In this document: piece after piece, positions 9,837 to 20,849 of the stretch
Layout of the letters: every line of letters begins with the position of its first letter
Position numbering within the stretch: position 1 is the stretch's first letter
Assembly (NCBI GenBank): GCA_023105745.1
Contig: JALGQZ010000015.1
Coordinates: 4,177,499 to 4,241,498 of the forward strand
Direction: 5' to 3'
DNA from: Austropuccinia psidii
Taxonomy: Eukaryota; Basidiomycota; Pucciniomycetes; Pucciniales; Sphaerophragmiaceae
DNA: 64,000 nucleotides
The notes under the pieces: generated by a model
Told to the model about the DNA's origin: nothing
Databases searched by the model: none
Seen by the model: the letters and a program-made list of their open reading frames with translations, nothing else
Translations under genes and position numbers: made by a program

Positions 9837-12221
9837 ATGTCAACCCCTTCACAACCACTTTGCATTGGGATGATTAATATTTGTATTCAAATAAATAGTG
9901 ATATAGCCTTAAATCCTGAGGATTCCCACTTAGCTGCTTGGATTATCATATGGCACAATCAACACCACATATTTGTTTATCTCCCCAATCACCAGCATGC
10001 TATTGGCTCTCTACCTGGAACCCTTTCCAAAACGTTGATACCATTCCTTGGGGCACCAAAAACGTTCATGAACTGTGGTCCTGGTGGGGCATGGATTGAA
10101 AATTGCCAATCCAATCCTTCTCAAATATTATTGGTTGAGGTAGTATTTATGACTGATGCAAATGATCCCTCCTCATCTCAGAAACCCAATCTAGCATTGA
10201 TGTTCTTCACATGGTATCCAAACATTTAATTCATAATGGAAAGCTTTCGAACACAAGATTTCAAGCTTAAAATGCCCAAAGAATATGACTGTAATACTCA
10301 TAGTCAATGTCAACTCTTTACTCCAACATTTCCCGCTTCAAACTCGACGCAAGTTTCATATCCTGCTGTTTCATCATTGATTTCCAAGCAAAAACTGATA
10401 CAATTACCCAGTGGATCAGACCTCCCCATGCCATTATTCAAACCCCCCTCCTCCCTCATCAAAAGACCGGACTAGCTTTTCTCTGGGATCGAGAAATCCC
10501 CAATGGCCAATCAGCCCGTAACCTTTGGGCCACCTCACCCCCAGGATCCACTTTCAATTCCAGGCACATCATTAAAAACAAGGTCATTAGCTCATTTGAA
10601 TCCCTTTCGACCAATACCCCTCTTGGAGGACTGCTCGCGGATGATATGGGATTAGGTAAAACCATTCAGGCCATTGCTCTAATTGGTACCTCCAAGGAGC
10701 AGATGATTGCAAACACCCATCGCTCCACGCCCACCATGATAATCTTCCCCCCTCGCTTAATTACCAACTGGCAATCAGAAATATCCAAGCATGCTCAGGC
10801 TGGAGCGCTGCATTCCAAAATCTACCATGGTCCCACTCGTCACTCATTATCCAAAGACAACATCTTAAAATATGATATCATCATCACTTCTTACAATACT
10901 ATCACCCAAGAATTTAAGCAAACCAATACCTCTACATCAATCATTTTTCAAATCAATTGGCATTGTATAATTTTGGATGAAGCACAGTGAGTGTCTGATC
11001 TTAAATGATTCAAATTACATTTTATATCCAATAACCCTTGCCCCATCTTATAGCTATATTCGCTCTCAATACACTGCGACTCACTGTGCCATGAATAGCC
11101 TCCTTTCATCCCGTCGAATATGTTTAACGGGCACACCTATTCACAACACCATTTATGACCTTTTGGGCATAATATCATTCATCACTCAACCCCAGAGCGC
11201 TGATCAAGATAACTGGTCACCATTCATCCTGAGTAGTCTTTCCAAAGGTTGCAATGATATCTTGCATTTGGCATTGCGGCATTTAAGTTTGCGTCGCACC
11301 AAAACCACACATCTCGAATCCCTCCCCACTATTAGCCATCATTATGAGCTGCTCCCACTCAACCCGACCATGCAGCAAGAATATTCCATATTATATGAAG
11401 AATTCCTATCATCCAAAAGCAAAGGACCAGGAGAATTTTTAAGAAATATTAATAAGCTGTGAATATGTTGTAACCATCAAATCATGCTTAACACAATTGC
11501 AGAGGCGGATTTGGAAGACCCCGAGGGCAGGAGCACTCAGGATAACTCGCCAACAATCACACGAACTATTGTGGATGTGGAAACATGCATGATGAGGAGT
11601 AAAATTGCACACCTCCTACAAAGATTAATGAAGAACAAACAAACAAGGTGTGGTCCAACCAAATCGGTGGTTTATACCCAATGGACCCAATTTCTAGATT
11701 TGTGCGTTAATTCTAATATGCATCCATTACCAATTGAATCCATCTGACTTTTTCATATTGTAGAATTGGTATTGCACTTGCCCATCACTCTATCCTTTCA
11801 GCACAAATTGATGGAACAATTACAGCACGAGCACAGGAGAAGGCACTGGAGAATTTCTTCAATAATCCTTAATGTGAAGTACTGATTGCATCCATTGCCG
11901 CAGCTGGAACTGGCCTCAATATAACTTGTGCTAATACGGTCTATTTAATGGTGAGGGGACCTCCAAAATTCTTCCCTGATTTGCGGCCCCTGACATCCAC
12001 ATTTCCAGGAGCCCAATTGGAACCCAGCCATTGAGGCTCAGGCTGTTGATCGACTCCATCGTATTGGCCAACAACAACCTGTAAAGGTCATCCACTATAT
12101 CACTCCTCATTCAGTTGAGGTCAACATGCGGAAGGTACCTTTCAAGATCATCTTTGACCCTAATTGTATTGCTATTCTAAAATCCTTCCTTATGGAAATG
12201 CCATTTTCCAAACACCAATAG
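9837..12221 (+). pseudogene. SNF2-family helicase-like ATPase, broken
   Basis: The protein carries ordered SNF2 ATPase motifs: a Q-like PLLPHQKTGLAF (near 10450), motif I ADDMGLGKTIQAIALI (near 10640), motif II DEAH joined across an intron (10987-11053), motif III CLTGTPIHNT (near 11130), a Ser/Arg-rich LRHLSLRRTKT, motif IV VVYTQWTQF (near 11670), motif V AAAGTGLNIT (near 11895) and motif VI DRLHRIGQQQP (near 12050). Introns lie at 10987-11053, 11702-11763 and about 11951-12008. The motif set is closest to Rad16/HLTF-type SNF2 proteins, which move along DNA or remodel chromatin. It is broken: TAA near 10227, a one-base slip in a C run near 10445, TGA at 11460 where Arg would fit in LRICCNH, and TAA near 11870 where Gln would fit. 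It may be a transposon-associated copy. Confidence 0.85.
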
Positions 12222-12559
12222 GTCCAAGAAAAGAAAAAATCATCAACTGTGTGAGCCTTACTGATATTATATAATTTGTGTTTGACCCAGTTGATAACTC
12301 TTGTTAAACCTGGCATAGGTCCACAATTATGAACACCATGAGTTGGATCGAACTCCTTCAATATTTCCTCAATGAAAATGAGCAATAGAGTCTTATTTCT
12401 AAGGGAGACGGTGATACATTCCAATTCATATTGTCTATATTCTGACATATTTAGCAAGTTGTTGCATCTTTAAGAAATAATACTCAGATTGTATTACACC
12501 TGCACAAATAATTCACAAAATGTTAATTTGTAATGGTGCTATACATTTATATTACTAAG
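12222..12559. other. Intergenic region between convergent genes
   Basis: This AT-rich stretch lies between the end of the plus-strand SNF2 relic and the end of the minus-strand 444-codon gene. A 116-codon minus frame (12107-12457) overlaps the SNF2 coding end and is taken as a shadow. Terminators for both genes would be expected here, but I see no diagnostic motif. Confidence 0.4.
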
Positions 12560-14019
12560 TTATTTCAGAGCATCACCATTCAGCCTAATAACTGGCATGT
12601 CAAGTATCTTGAGGGCGCTAGTCTGCATCTTACTACAGCCTTTGAGCCAATCTTGATCAAATACCTGAAATGATAAGCCTTCCGGAATATCACCATCATC
12701 TGTCGATCGTAATTCTGGCAATCTATCAATAGTTTTTTTACCCTTTTTTTTAATGCAATTACAAAACTCTATGTCTCGATCCATTTTTAATACCAATTCA
12801 TTAAATAACTGGGAGAGCCAGCGTAATCCCACTTTGCGGTAAACTTGACGGCTATTTTCCAGTACCTCCTCAGTATCTGAACATACTCTAGGGTCATTGA
12901 ATTGTGATGCTAGAATGGGAAAATTAGCCGTATCACACCATTCACGACGGCGCTCACAGGTCTGCACATAATCAAGTAGATCATCATCGGTCTTTGCTCA
13001 CAATGAAGAAGAGATACATTAACTAACCCTTTGACAAACCTTTGCGAGCTTTTGATTCTCCTTCTTTTTAAACAAATACTCGGCATCCTTTTGAATAGAC
13101 TTCCATTCTCTTTTCAAATAGGTGAAATATCGCTCCATTAAAGCCGCCACGACCCCATAGTTATTATGATCCTTGTTCCAACAGTAATGATGATACTCGG
13201 TGCTGACCAGTGCAAGACGGAATGTACGGTAAAACACCATAGACATCAGCTCATTGAACAGATGTTGCCATGAGCTCTCCCAGTCCCAAGTGAATCGCTT
13301 TAGTCCTAGCTTGTGGAGCTCATTTTTGCAGTAGCTTTGGAAACCCTGAGACTGAACCTGTGTTGATGGCTCCTTGAAAACATCCTCGGGGACATATCTG
13401 AGATGACCAGCCACTTGAATTGCAATTTCACGCTCTTCTGTGCTTGGTGGTGCTGGTAGTGAGGAAAAATCCTTATCCCTAACTTTGAGTAGGAACAGGC
13501 AATGTGCATTTACTGCTGATCTCATTCCATGGACATTCTCTGGAAGTTCTGCTTTCAGCCATTTTTGTTGCTCCTTCTGGCTTGCACGTTTTGCCACATT
13601 GTGAGCTTTACAAGCCTGGTTCCTTTGCTGTCTGACCTCGGATTGTTCAAGCATACTCTGGGCAAGGCCCATTTGAGGATGGGTGAACTCATTATTTGAC
13701 TGAGTGCCATGCTCATGCGCCGTTAAATTGTCCCTCCTTGATTCATCATTTGTTTCCTTTTGAGTCGGAGACATGTTCTCATCCTCATCATCCACCATTT
13801 TTTCTCTTGATGAACTGGCATGAGCTGTTCTTGGCTTGGAGGCATATGAATGATGACGTCCAGTGACTTTCTCTTTATGGACCAGAGGTGAAGATGCATA
13901 AAGTTCATCACCTGCCATGCACATCCTCAGTTAACACATCAAAAAATTAATGAAGACTGGTCATACTCACAATCTTCAATTGGCTCCTGATATCGGACTG
14001 ACTTGCCTTTAGGTGCCAT
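12560..14019 (-). CDS. Rust-lineage hypothetical protein, 444 aa, intact
   Basis: Three minus-strand exons (14019-13971, 13911-13028, 12961-12560) joined by GT-AG introns give an uninterrupted frame of 444 codons with phases that match exactly. The start is MAPKGKSVRYQEP, followed by DELYASSPLVHK, a charged Ser-rich linker (about residues 35-110), and a helical C-terminal two thirds rich in Trp, Tyr and Phe. One segment (about residues 225-310) has several WEW/YCW-type aromatic clusters. The last exon has Cys residues and a short KKKGKK stretch. I recall similar proteins as numerous unnamed rust families, but know no function. It is the only undamaged gene in the left part of the window and points away from the Tnp2 transposase, so it could be a second protein of the same transposon. 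That role is inference. Confidence 0.65.
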
Positions 14020-14145
14020 ATCTAACCCATGAAACAAAAATATCAAATTGTGAAAAAGGTTATACTCCGAAATTAAAATGAGTTACTTTGATGAAGCGTC
14101 AATCCTGGATTTCCCTCCGACAGACCACTCCAATGGTCTACTTCG

Positions 14146-14607
14146 TCACCCCCCATCCAAGCGCCTTTCATCACCCACATGAACCTGAGATCCTGATGGA
14201 ATATTGAGGGTTGGCTGTTTACTTTGGCCAAAGGGATCCTGGGATGCGACTGGATTCCGACCGGGATTAAGGAGGAACTCACATGGAAATTTGGATTGGG
14301 GATTAGCGTGTGATGGGATTTGAGGTGTGCCTTCTGGCCCCTGAGACACATGCGTTTGTGTATTAGTGGGATTCGGGGGAATTGGAGTGACGGAAATATT
14401 TGGGATCGACCAAGTGCTTGAAGTTGGAGCCTTTGGATTGCCCACATCAATGTTAAGACCTGATACATTCATTGAGGATGCGATAGGGGTTGTGAGAGGA
14501 ATGTTCGGACTCAATGGTGACTGTGTTTGAACATATTCTATGCTAGATTCACTATCTGAGTCATGAACAGAACCTGAACGGGATTTATGTGACTTGGAAG
14601 ATGACAT
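14146..14607 (-). CDS. Ser/Pro/Asn-rich ORF upstream of the 444-aa gene
   Basis: From ATG at 14607 this minus-strand frame encodes about 153 residues of Ser-, Pro-, Thr- and Asn-rich sequence with an acidic SDSESS patch near the start. It looks disordered. It ends at TGA 14146-14148 where CGA would fit, and the frame would stay open to about 14090. It could be the N-terminal exon of the downstream gene, since a donor-like GTAACT and an acceptor-like TTAG lie between, but the phase does not join cleanly to 14019. It could also be a separate small gene of a transposon. I do not recognise it. Confidence 0.4.
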   Translation of the reverse strand: MSSSKSHKSRSGSVHDSDSESSIEYVQTQSPLSPNIPLTTPIASSMNVSGLNIDVGNPKAPTSSTWSIPNISVTPIPPNPTNTQTHVSQGPEGTPQIPSHANPQSKFPCEFLLNPGRNPVASQDPFGQSKQPTLNIPSGSQVHVGDERRLDGG

Positions 14608-15568
14608 AAGGGCCAAAAAAGTACACTAATATTTTTAACTAGATAAAACACCTCAGTATTATGATAAAATAGAGTGATATGAGATGAAATCTTTTCAAAT
14701 TTAGAATAGAGAAATTCTATGAATAGTTGGAACTAAGTGTTGCATGGAAGTCCAATAAGCCTCTTTTTAGGAGAATCCTCCCTGCCTCCTCTTGAGCTCC
14801 TCCGCTTTTATCAGAAAACACCTGGCACGGCCTACCACCATATAATGTAATATTTCCTTGATCTCAAAGGGGACCCATCATCCATAAGTAATCATATTTG
14901 GTAACATTTCCGCCTCCCCATTGTCACATTTTGTGAATTATCCAAACTGCCAATATATGCATTGAAATTCCACAGCATTGTACATCTGTAAAGGGGTATA
15001 TTCATGAAGGATTTACCCACAAAAGAGACATCACCTTTTCAAGAAAGGCGAGACAATCCAAATCACATTCCAACAGATTAAAAGCCTGCTGCACTCAAAC
15101 CAAATACCAAGACTTTAGCTGCACTCCAACTTCTTATGTAATAGAGTTATATCGTTATGTCTGTAATAAGGTTTAAGCCATGTACGATGGTGTGCCAGCG
15201 TACATGGTTTGAATGTCAATCCCCTCAAATCAATGTTGACACATCCCTATTGGAACACCCCTCAAGGGTCAAAACCGCATTATCGCCATGTGTAAATAAA
15301 ATAGAGTCTGTATGAGCATTGAGCAGCATGGCATTTTACCCAATTAAACTCCTAACCAATTCCACCATCCAGATGAGACATGTTACACTCCATCAGCTGC
15401 AGCTCACGCACCATTACAAATGGGATAAAATTCTCAGATGGCTCAAATCATCTCCCCCTTCATAAATAATCACTCAATTTTTTTGCCAATTAATAACACT
15501 CCTAAACACTTTCACATCAGCCATAGATATTTATACAAAAACCAACCGTACTCCTAATTCCTGCAACA
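14608..15568. other. Divergent intergenic region
   Basis: This stretch separates the minus-strand genes from the plus-strand transposase and should hold both promoters. No gene is seen. It contains the long palindrome at 15175-15210, and pyrimidine-rich plus-strand sequence increases towards the transposase start. Confidence 0.45.
15175..15210. repeat. 36-bp near-palindrome (24-bp set, copy 4)
   Basis: The core at 15181-15204 begins TGTACGATGG and ends CAGCGTACA. Pairing continues outward through AAGCCA on the left and TGGTTT on the right with one G-T wobble. This is the longest arm of the five related palindromes. It lies about 360 bp upstream of the transposase start. Confidence 0.75.
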
Positions 15569-18500
15569 ATGACAACCCGCCGCTATTCCTCAATGCGTAT
15601 ATGCATGTGTCAACACTGCTCAACTCAAACATTCTCTTCCCCTGAGGGTGATAGGCCTGGAGTTGCCTTCACACCTTTCCAATATAAACAGCACATTAAA
15701 AAGCTCAAATAAACCATTGCACCCAAATATCTTCCAAACATCCCTACTTCTGCATCAGGATCTGAGTGCCCACAACTTCTATTGGATCAAATATTCCTAG
15801 CTGATTATTCACCATTGACCCAAAGAACCTTCTCCACAGCACCGGGGCTCAATTCAATTGCACAGAAGCCATACAGCAGCAGTCAAACCCTTCCTCCACA
15901 AGACCTTGGAATGATAATATCTGCCATTCTATCATTAAGGTATAATATACCCCGCAGGGCTTCACGCATTCTCAACCCCGCCCTAAACCTGCTGATCAAG
16001 TCCAGCATCTCAAGCTCCAGTGGTCCCCCCATTCCTGCATTCCATATACCTCAAGATCTGAGTACCATATTTGAAAATCTCCAATTGGAGCCAGTGATTC
16101 AAAACTATATATTTTGTCCTCAATGTTTCTCTCTTAATGGCCTTACTGAATCAGTCACAACTGACCAACCCCACTGTCAACACCATAATGACCCAAATGA
16201 TCATGATCCCCCTTGCACACAATCATTAGGAAAATTCATCTATTCATTTGAAGCCCACACCCAAAACACCACCAACATGAAGCAAAAATTTATACCAACA
16301 AAACATTTCATTTATCAACCATTCAAAAATTGGCTTGCCAGATTTCTCCAGCGGGCTGGAATTATGGACATTCTGCATCAACATCAACAATCCCAAACTC
16401 CCGAAGACTCCCCAAAATGTGACGTCTGGGATGGATTGGTCTGGAGACGCTTCACTGGCACTAGAAATATCCATGACCCCCCATTCATGTCCATTCCTGG
16501 TGCATTGGCCTTCTCCATTTATGTGGATTGGCTTAATGCACATGGAAAGTCCACCCGGTTGGCCAGCATTGGACCTATCATGCTTATTTGTCTTAATCTC
16601 CCCCCAAGTGAAAGATTGAAGCCAGAGAATGTCTATGTTGCAGGAATCATTCCTGGTCCGAAGGAGCCAACTTCCCTTCAATTGAATTATTCATTAATGC
16701 CACTCATCAACGAGCTCAAAGAGCTATGGCAAGGTTACCATTTTTCACCCACCTCAACAGGTCCTTCAGGATCCTTTATCCGTGTTGCCATTCTCACAGC
16801 CATTGCTGATGTGGTTGCCATGCACAAGCTTACTGGATTTATTTCCCATTCAGGCAACCACTTTTGTAATTTTTGCACCATTCACAAAGCTCAAATTGAA
16901 GAAATTGGTCCTCAATTTCACTACACATGCTCATATCAAAATCATAAATCAACCATTGACAAATGGCTTCGGGCAACCCCACAACAAAGACAAGCAATTT
17001 TCTCTGAGTATGGAGTGCGATATTCAATTTTAGAAGACCTTCCGTATTGGGATGCAACCAGAATGGTTAATCTTGACATAATGCATAATTTAATACTTCG
17101 AATTTTGAAGGATCATGCAGCTTTCAAATTGTGCATTCCAGAGTCCAAATCAAAAATTTACCTCAGGTCCCGCAGGAAATCCAATGACACCAACAGTTCA
17201 GACTCAGATTCCATGACCTCCAACAGCTCTCTTGATAAAATCACATTGAGAGAGGCCCGCTCCCTGAGAAGAGATGCAGCAAAAAGAATAAATGAGCCAC
17301 TCCCCACTACGTCCACCCAAAAAAACTACTTCCCAATGCCCACCCCTCACATGGAACATCCATCTAGTGGTTCTGCGGAGATTCCTTCATTTGATGCCGA
17401 TTACATCCCCACTTCTGAAATCCCCTCTGAATTGGATATCACTGCACTGAGTGATCACCAGATCAAGGGTGAGGCTCTGGAGCATCTCCGACAAATCATA
17501 TCTGAGACAATAATTCCCTCATCATGGACAAGAGTACCTCACAACATGGGTTCCCCCTCTCATGGTAGCTTAAAAGCCGCTGAATGGGCTCTCTTATATA
17601 AGGTCTATATTCCACTTTTAATGCTCAGTCAACAGTTGTCATTAGATTTACACCAATCCGCGAACATTAAAAGAAAAATGGGTCAGTCAGAAGAACTTGA
17701 AAATGAACTAACCAAGAATACATTCCATTTGATTAGTGCTATCAACATTGCCACAAGCTGGACTGTTTCAATAGATGATGCGACTGCGTTTGCTGAACAT
17801 TGCAAAAAATTCCGCCTTTCCAATCAACTCCTGTTCCCAAAACAGAAAAGTAAACCAAATCATCATTTTGCTGATCATATTCCCGAACTCTTCCAATGTT
17901 GGGGCCCAGCACAAGCCTCAGCCACATGGGGTTATGAGCGCTTGATTGGAGTATTTGCAAAAATGCCAACAAATAACAAGATATGTACGTCAATTAATAA
18001 GATCAATATATTCACATTGATTAAACACCTGAACTGAATAAGATTAACTTCTTGCAACTCTGAATAGATGATACAGATAAAACCTTACTTCAACATATCT
18101 GTCGATGTTCCAACCTTTCCGTTCTCCTGAAATCCCCATCCGTGCCATGTGAAACAAAACAGCTTTTCGAATCACAGCCACCTGCCCTGTTCAATGACCA
18201 TAAATATAACAAACCATCCCACCATGACCAAGAAAATTATGATTGCCTGGTTGAGTACTTACAGAATTTTCATGCAACAAGAGAAATAGTTGATTGGATC
18301 AGCTTAGACACTACCGTGCAATCCACAAGTCCTCCCACTTCAAGGATTGTCTCACCTTGGTATTTTCCAGTTTCAAACATTAATATTGGGAACAATATAT
18401 TTTCAACTGAATCCAAAAATGTCAGCAACAGTGTGATATGTTTTCTGAGGGGCAACTCACGACGATTTGGTATTATTAATAGCATTTTTAAAGTCTCTGA

Positions 18501-18729
18501 GCCATCTAGCATACTGAACAATAACTTTCTGATCTTGAAAACTTTGAAGATTGATGTGAATTTCTTACCAGATTGGCTGCATCTGAATATTTATAAAGCT
18601 GTTGGTTTTGATGATGGACACTCGATTATATCTGAAGAAGAAATAGAAGGTAACTGTGGATTGTATGATAACAAAGTTCTGTCATGTAGACTGCTTGTAA
18701 TGATAGAGCCGTTATTTCATGAAATTTAG
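15569..18729 (+). CDS. Tnp2-family (CACTA/EnSpm) transposase, one premature stop
   Basis: Two exons, 15569-17984 and 18068-18729, joined across an 83-bp intron, give 1,025 codons interrupted only by TAA at codon 48 (15710-15712), where CAA would fit. Features in order: an N-terminal Cys/His cluster (CMCQHC, residues 12-17), a second FCPQC motif with His/Cys-rich sequence (near 16115-16225), the Tnp2 core with VYVAGIIPGPKEP (near 16633), ADVVAMHKLTGFISHSGNHFCNFC (near 16805-16875), LPYWD and LDIMHNLIL (near 17040-17100), a charged Ser-rich insert (17160-17300), and GYERLIGVFAKMPTNNK at the exon end. Such transposases cut and paste CACTA elements by an RNase H-fold active site. If the stop is read through or absent in other copies, the element may be active. 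Terminal CACTA repeats were not found. Confidence 0.82.
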
Positions 18730-18797
18730 TCTACAGAAATGCAAATCTCTCAGATTCATTAGCAATTTTGCTAGTGAAATAACTGCCTCAAAATTTA

Positions 18798-18821
18798 GTG
18801 ACAGAGGCATGCCATTGTGAC
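18798..18821. repeat. 24-bp near-palindrome, copy 5
   Basis: The GGCATGCC core (18806-18813) is flanked by GTGACAGA and ATTGTGAC. Nine pairs plus one wobble hold. The right half matches copy 2 (GGCATGCCATTGTG). It lies 69 bp after the transposase stop, so copies 4 and 5 bracket that gene. Confidence 0.6.
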
Positions 18822-19430
18822 AAGCAAAGCCCATTATTTAACATTGCCACAAAGAACTCACTATCTTGACATTGGGTACAGTGTGAATAAGCCAAGTTCC
18901 ATGATCAAATGACCCACACACTCACCTTTCACAGCAGCCAAAATTTCTAACTGCGCCATCATCATGTTGAAAGGGGAAGCGGCCCTTGCGCACCCGCACC
19001 CACACACACCAATGCACACGCAAGCGCACACGCGGTATTGTGCGGTGGGCTCTACCAGTGTCACCTGCAAAACGACAATCCCGCTCAGGCGGAGTCCTTT
19101 TATGGATGACCTGGTGAAGTCAAACCCCCTGCCTACATCAAGACTGGCTGAGGGACCTCTTTGATGTGTGTTTGTGCAAACAGGCGGGTCTTGTGTAATT
19201 TTTACCAACCATTGGATGGTTGTGAGATGATCAGGTGGTGAGGAATCTGAGTTGAAGGCACAGGGGAACCAATATTGGTGGATGTCACAGGATTTGGTGT
19301 AAGACAAGAGTAGGACATGTTCAAGATGTTTGCTTGATTTTTGCTTGACGTGAGCTCGACTTTTATCCTGCTTGACATTTGCTTGACGTGAAGTCAATCG
19401 CCGACGATTGACACGAGATTCGCCTTGGTG
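18822..19430. other. Non-coding end of the GC-richer segment
   Basis: A 178-codon minus frame (18861-19397) crosses CA-repeat-like sequence near 18995-19035 and shows no domain, so I leave it out. TTGCTTGACGTGA occurs twice (19341-19353 and 19379-19391). GTCAATCG-CCGA-CGATTGAC (19393-19412) is a perfect 8-bp-stem hairpin just before the switch to AT-rich sequence. Confidence 0.45.
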
Positions 19431-20685
19431 TCAAATGACACCATTCCAAATTTAACCACTCGCAGAAATGTCTAAAGGCTTTGCATAATAAGAATGAAGT
19501 TTAGTTAAAATATCAGTATAATTCAAAATGTATGGTGCAATAAACCAAAAATATGGTTCAATATCCTTAACAAATGACACCATTTCAAATGCAACCACCA
19601 GAAAAATGTCTCAAGGCTGTGCACTGACAATAATAAGGTTCAGAATAGTGCAATAAACCAAACATATTGTGCAATATATTGATCAAATGACACCATTTTT
19701 AATTTACCCACCAGCAAAAATGTCTCAAGGTGGAATCTTTTCTAAGTCCCTTGTTTTTGGACAGCTCTATGGAGGGCCCAAAGCCTATAAATAAAGGGCC
19801 TCTCTCCCTGTTTCCCCCCATTCTTCTGATTCAGACAATAATATTGAGGACCAATCCATCCCTTCTCTAGTAGGATAATATAGTATTATATGGAAAAAGA
19901 CCAGTATCAAGGCTCAGTATCTTATAGTATTATTTATGACTAATTAATGAAGGAGTTTAATATTATTCAATAGTCTTACAACTACAGTAGTATTGTTGAA
20001 GTAGTGTTGGAAGATATCATCATTAGTGATATTATCTAATTTATCAATAACCCTTGTTTATAGAAGAGATATAATCTTACCCTTATACCCTATATCATAA
20101 CCCTTTTAGGTATATTGGATTATCTTTATATTGATACTAATAGTATTATATTACTATTATATTATTAATATTTTACCCTTATATTAACCAGAACCACCCT
20201 TATAAAACTATTATACTCCTAAGTTATTGAATATATATTGATGGTATTATTAAATCACCTTTAAAAGTATTGATTAGCTGTCAAGATTATTATTAATATT
20301 AATAGTTATCTTAAAAAGATATTCTTTAAATATCTCAAGTATTAAAAGAAAGAATCTTAGAAGAATTAATCAAAGAATAATTATATAATCAATAACAAGA
20401 AGTTAAGGAAACACCAATTATTAAGCAAATAATTTCTATTACCATTATTATCATAGTGATATTTTATTGACAGACTGATGGAGTCTGCTGAAGAAAATTC
20501 TCTAATTGACAAGCCACAAAACTAAATATTTGATTTTTGATCTCATAACATGGGGTATATTTTTCAGTATATTCAGAAGGGCAGCTAATACACCTTAGCA
20601 CCCATGGTTATTGGCTAATTCTGAAATTCAAAACAGACTCACCAATAATTCCCCCCTCAAGGTACTGCCTATTATTTATCCCACA
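19431..20685 (+). repeat. Element B left LTR, 5'-truncated
   Basis: Matches 61496-62777 collinearly. It begins inside a subrepeat whose marker AAATGACACC recurs at 19433, 19572 and 19684, mirroring 61498, 61637 and 61751 in the right LTR. A TATA box (TATAAATA, 19786-19793) is followed by a pyrimidine-rich initiator region. The end, TTATCCCACA at 20685, equals the end of the right LTR. Confidence 0.85.
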
Positions 20686-20849
20686 ACAAAAGGAGCTCCC
20701 ACATCTGGTGTCCCAACAGTGGCTTTTCAATCTCAAGTATCATTGATAAGATCACATTATCAATATTAAAGGTCAAATTTTAAAAATCAGAAAAAGTCAT
20801 AAAACATCATAAAAAATAAAACAAATAATTGTTTCATATCACAATTATC
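20686..20849 (+). other. Element B leader with primer-binding region
   Basis: The sequence between the LTR end and the first gag ATG contains GGAGCTCCCACATCTGGTG and TGTCCCAACAGTGG. TGG-initial words near 20706-20721 are the likely primer-binding site, but they are not immediately next to the LTR, so the primer tRNA is not assigned. Confidence 0.45.

Noticed and set aside
15569..18729. KDZ-class transposase as identity of the large ORF
   Set aside because: The PGPKEP, GFISHSG..FC..C and LPYWD..LDIMHN signatures fit Tnp2 (CACTA), not KDZ.
18861..19397. 178-codon minus frame
   Set aside because: It crosses a CA-rich simple sequence giving a Cys/Val string, has no domain, and has no supporting introns or homologue I recognise.
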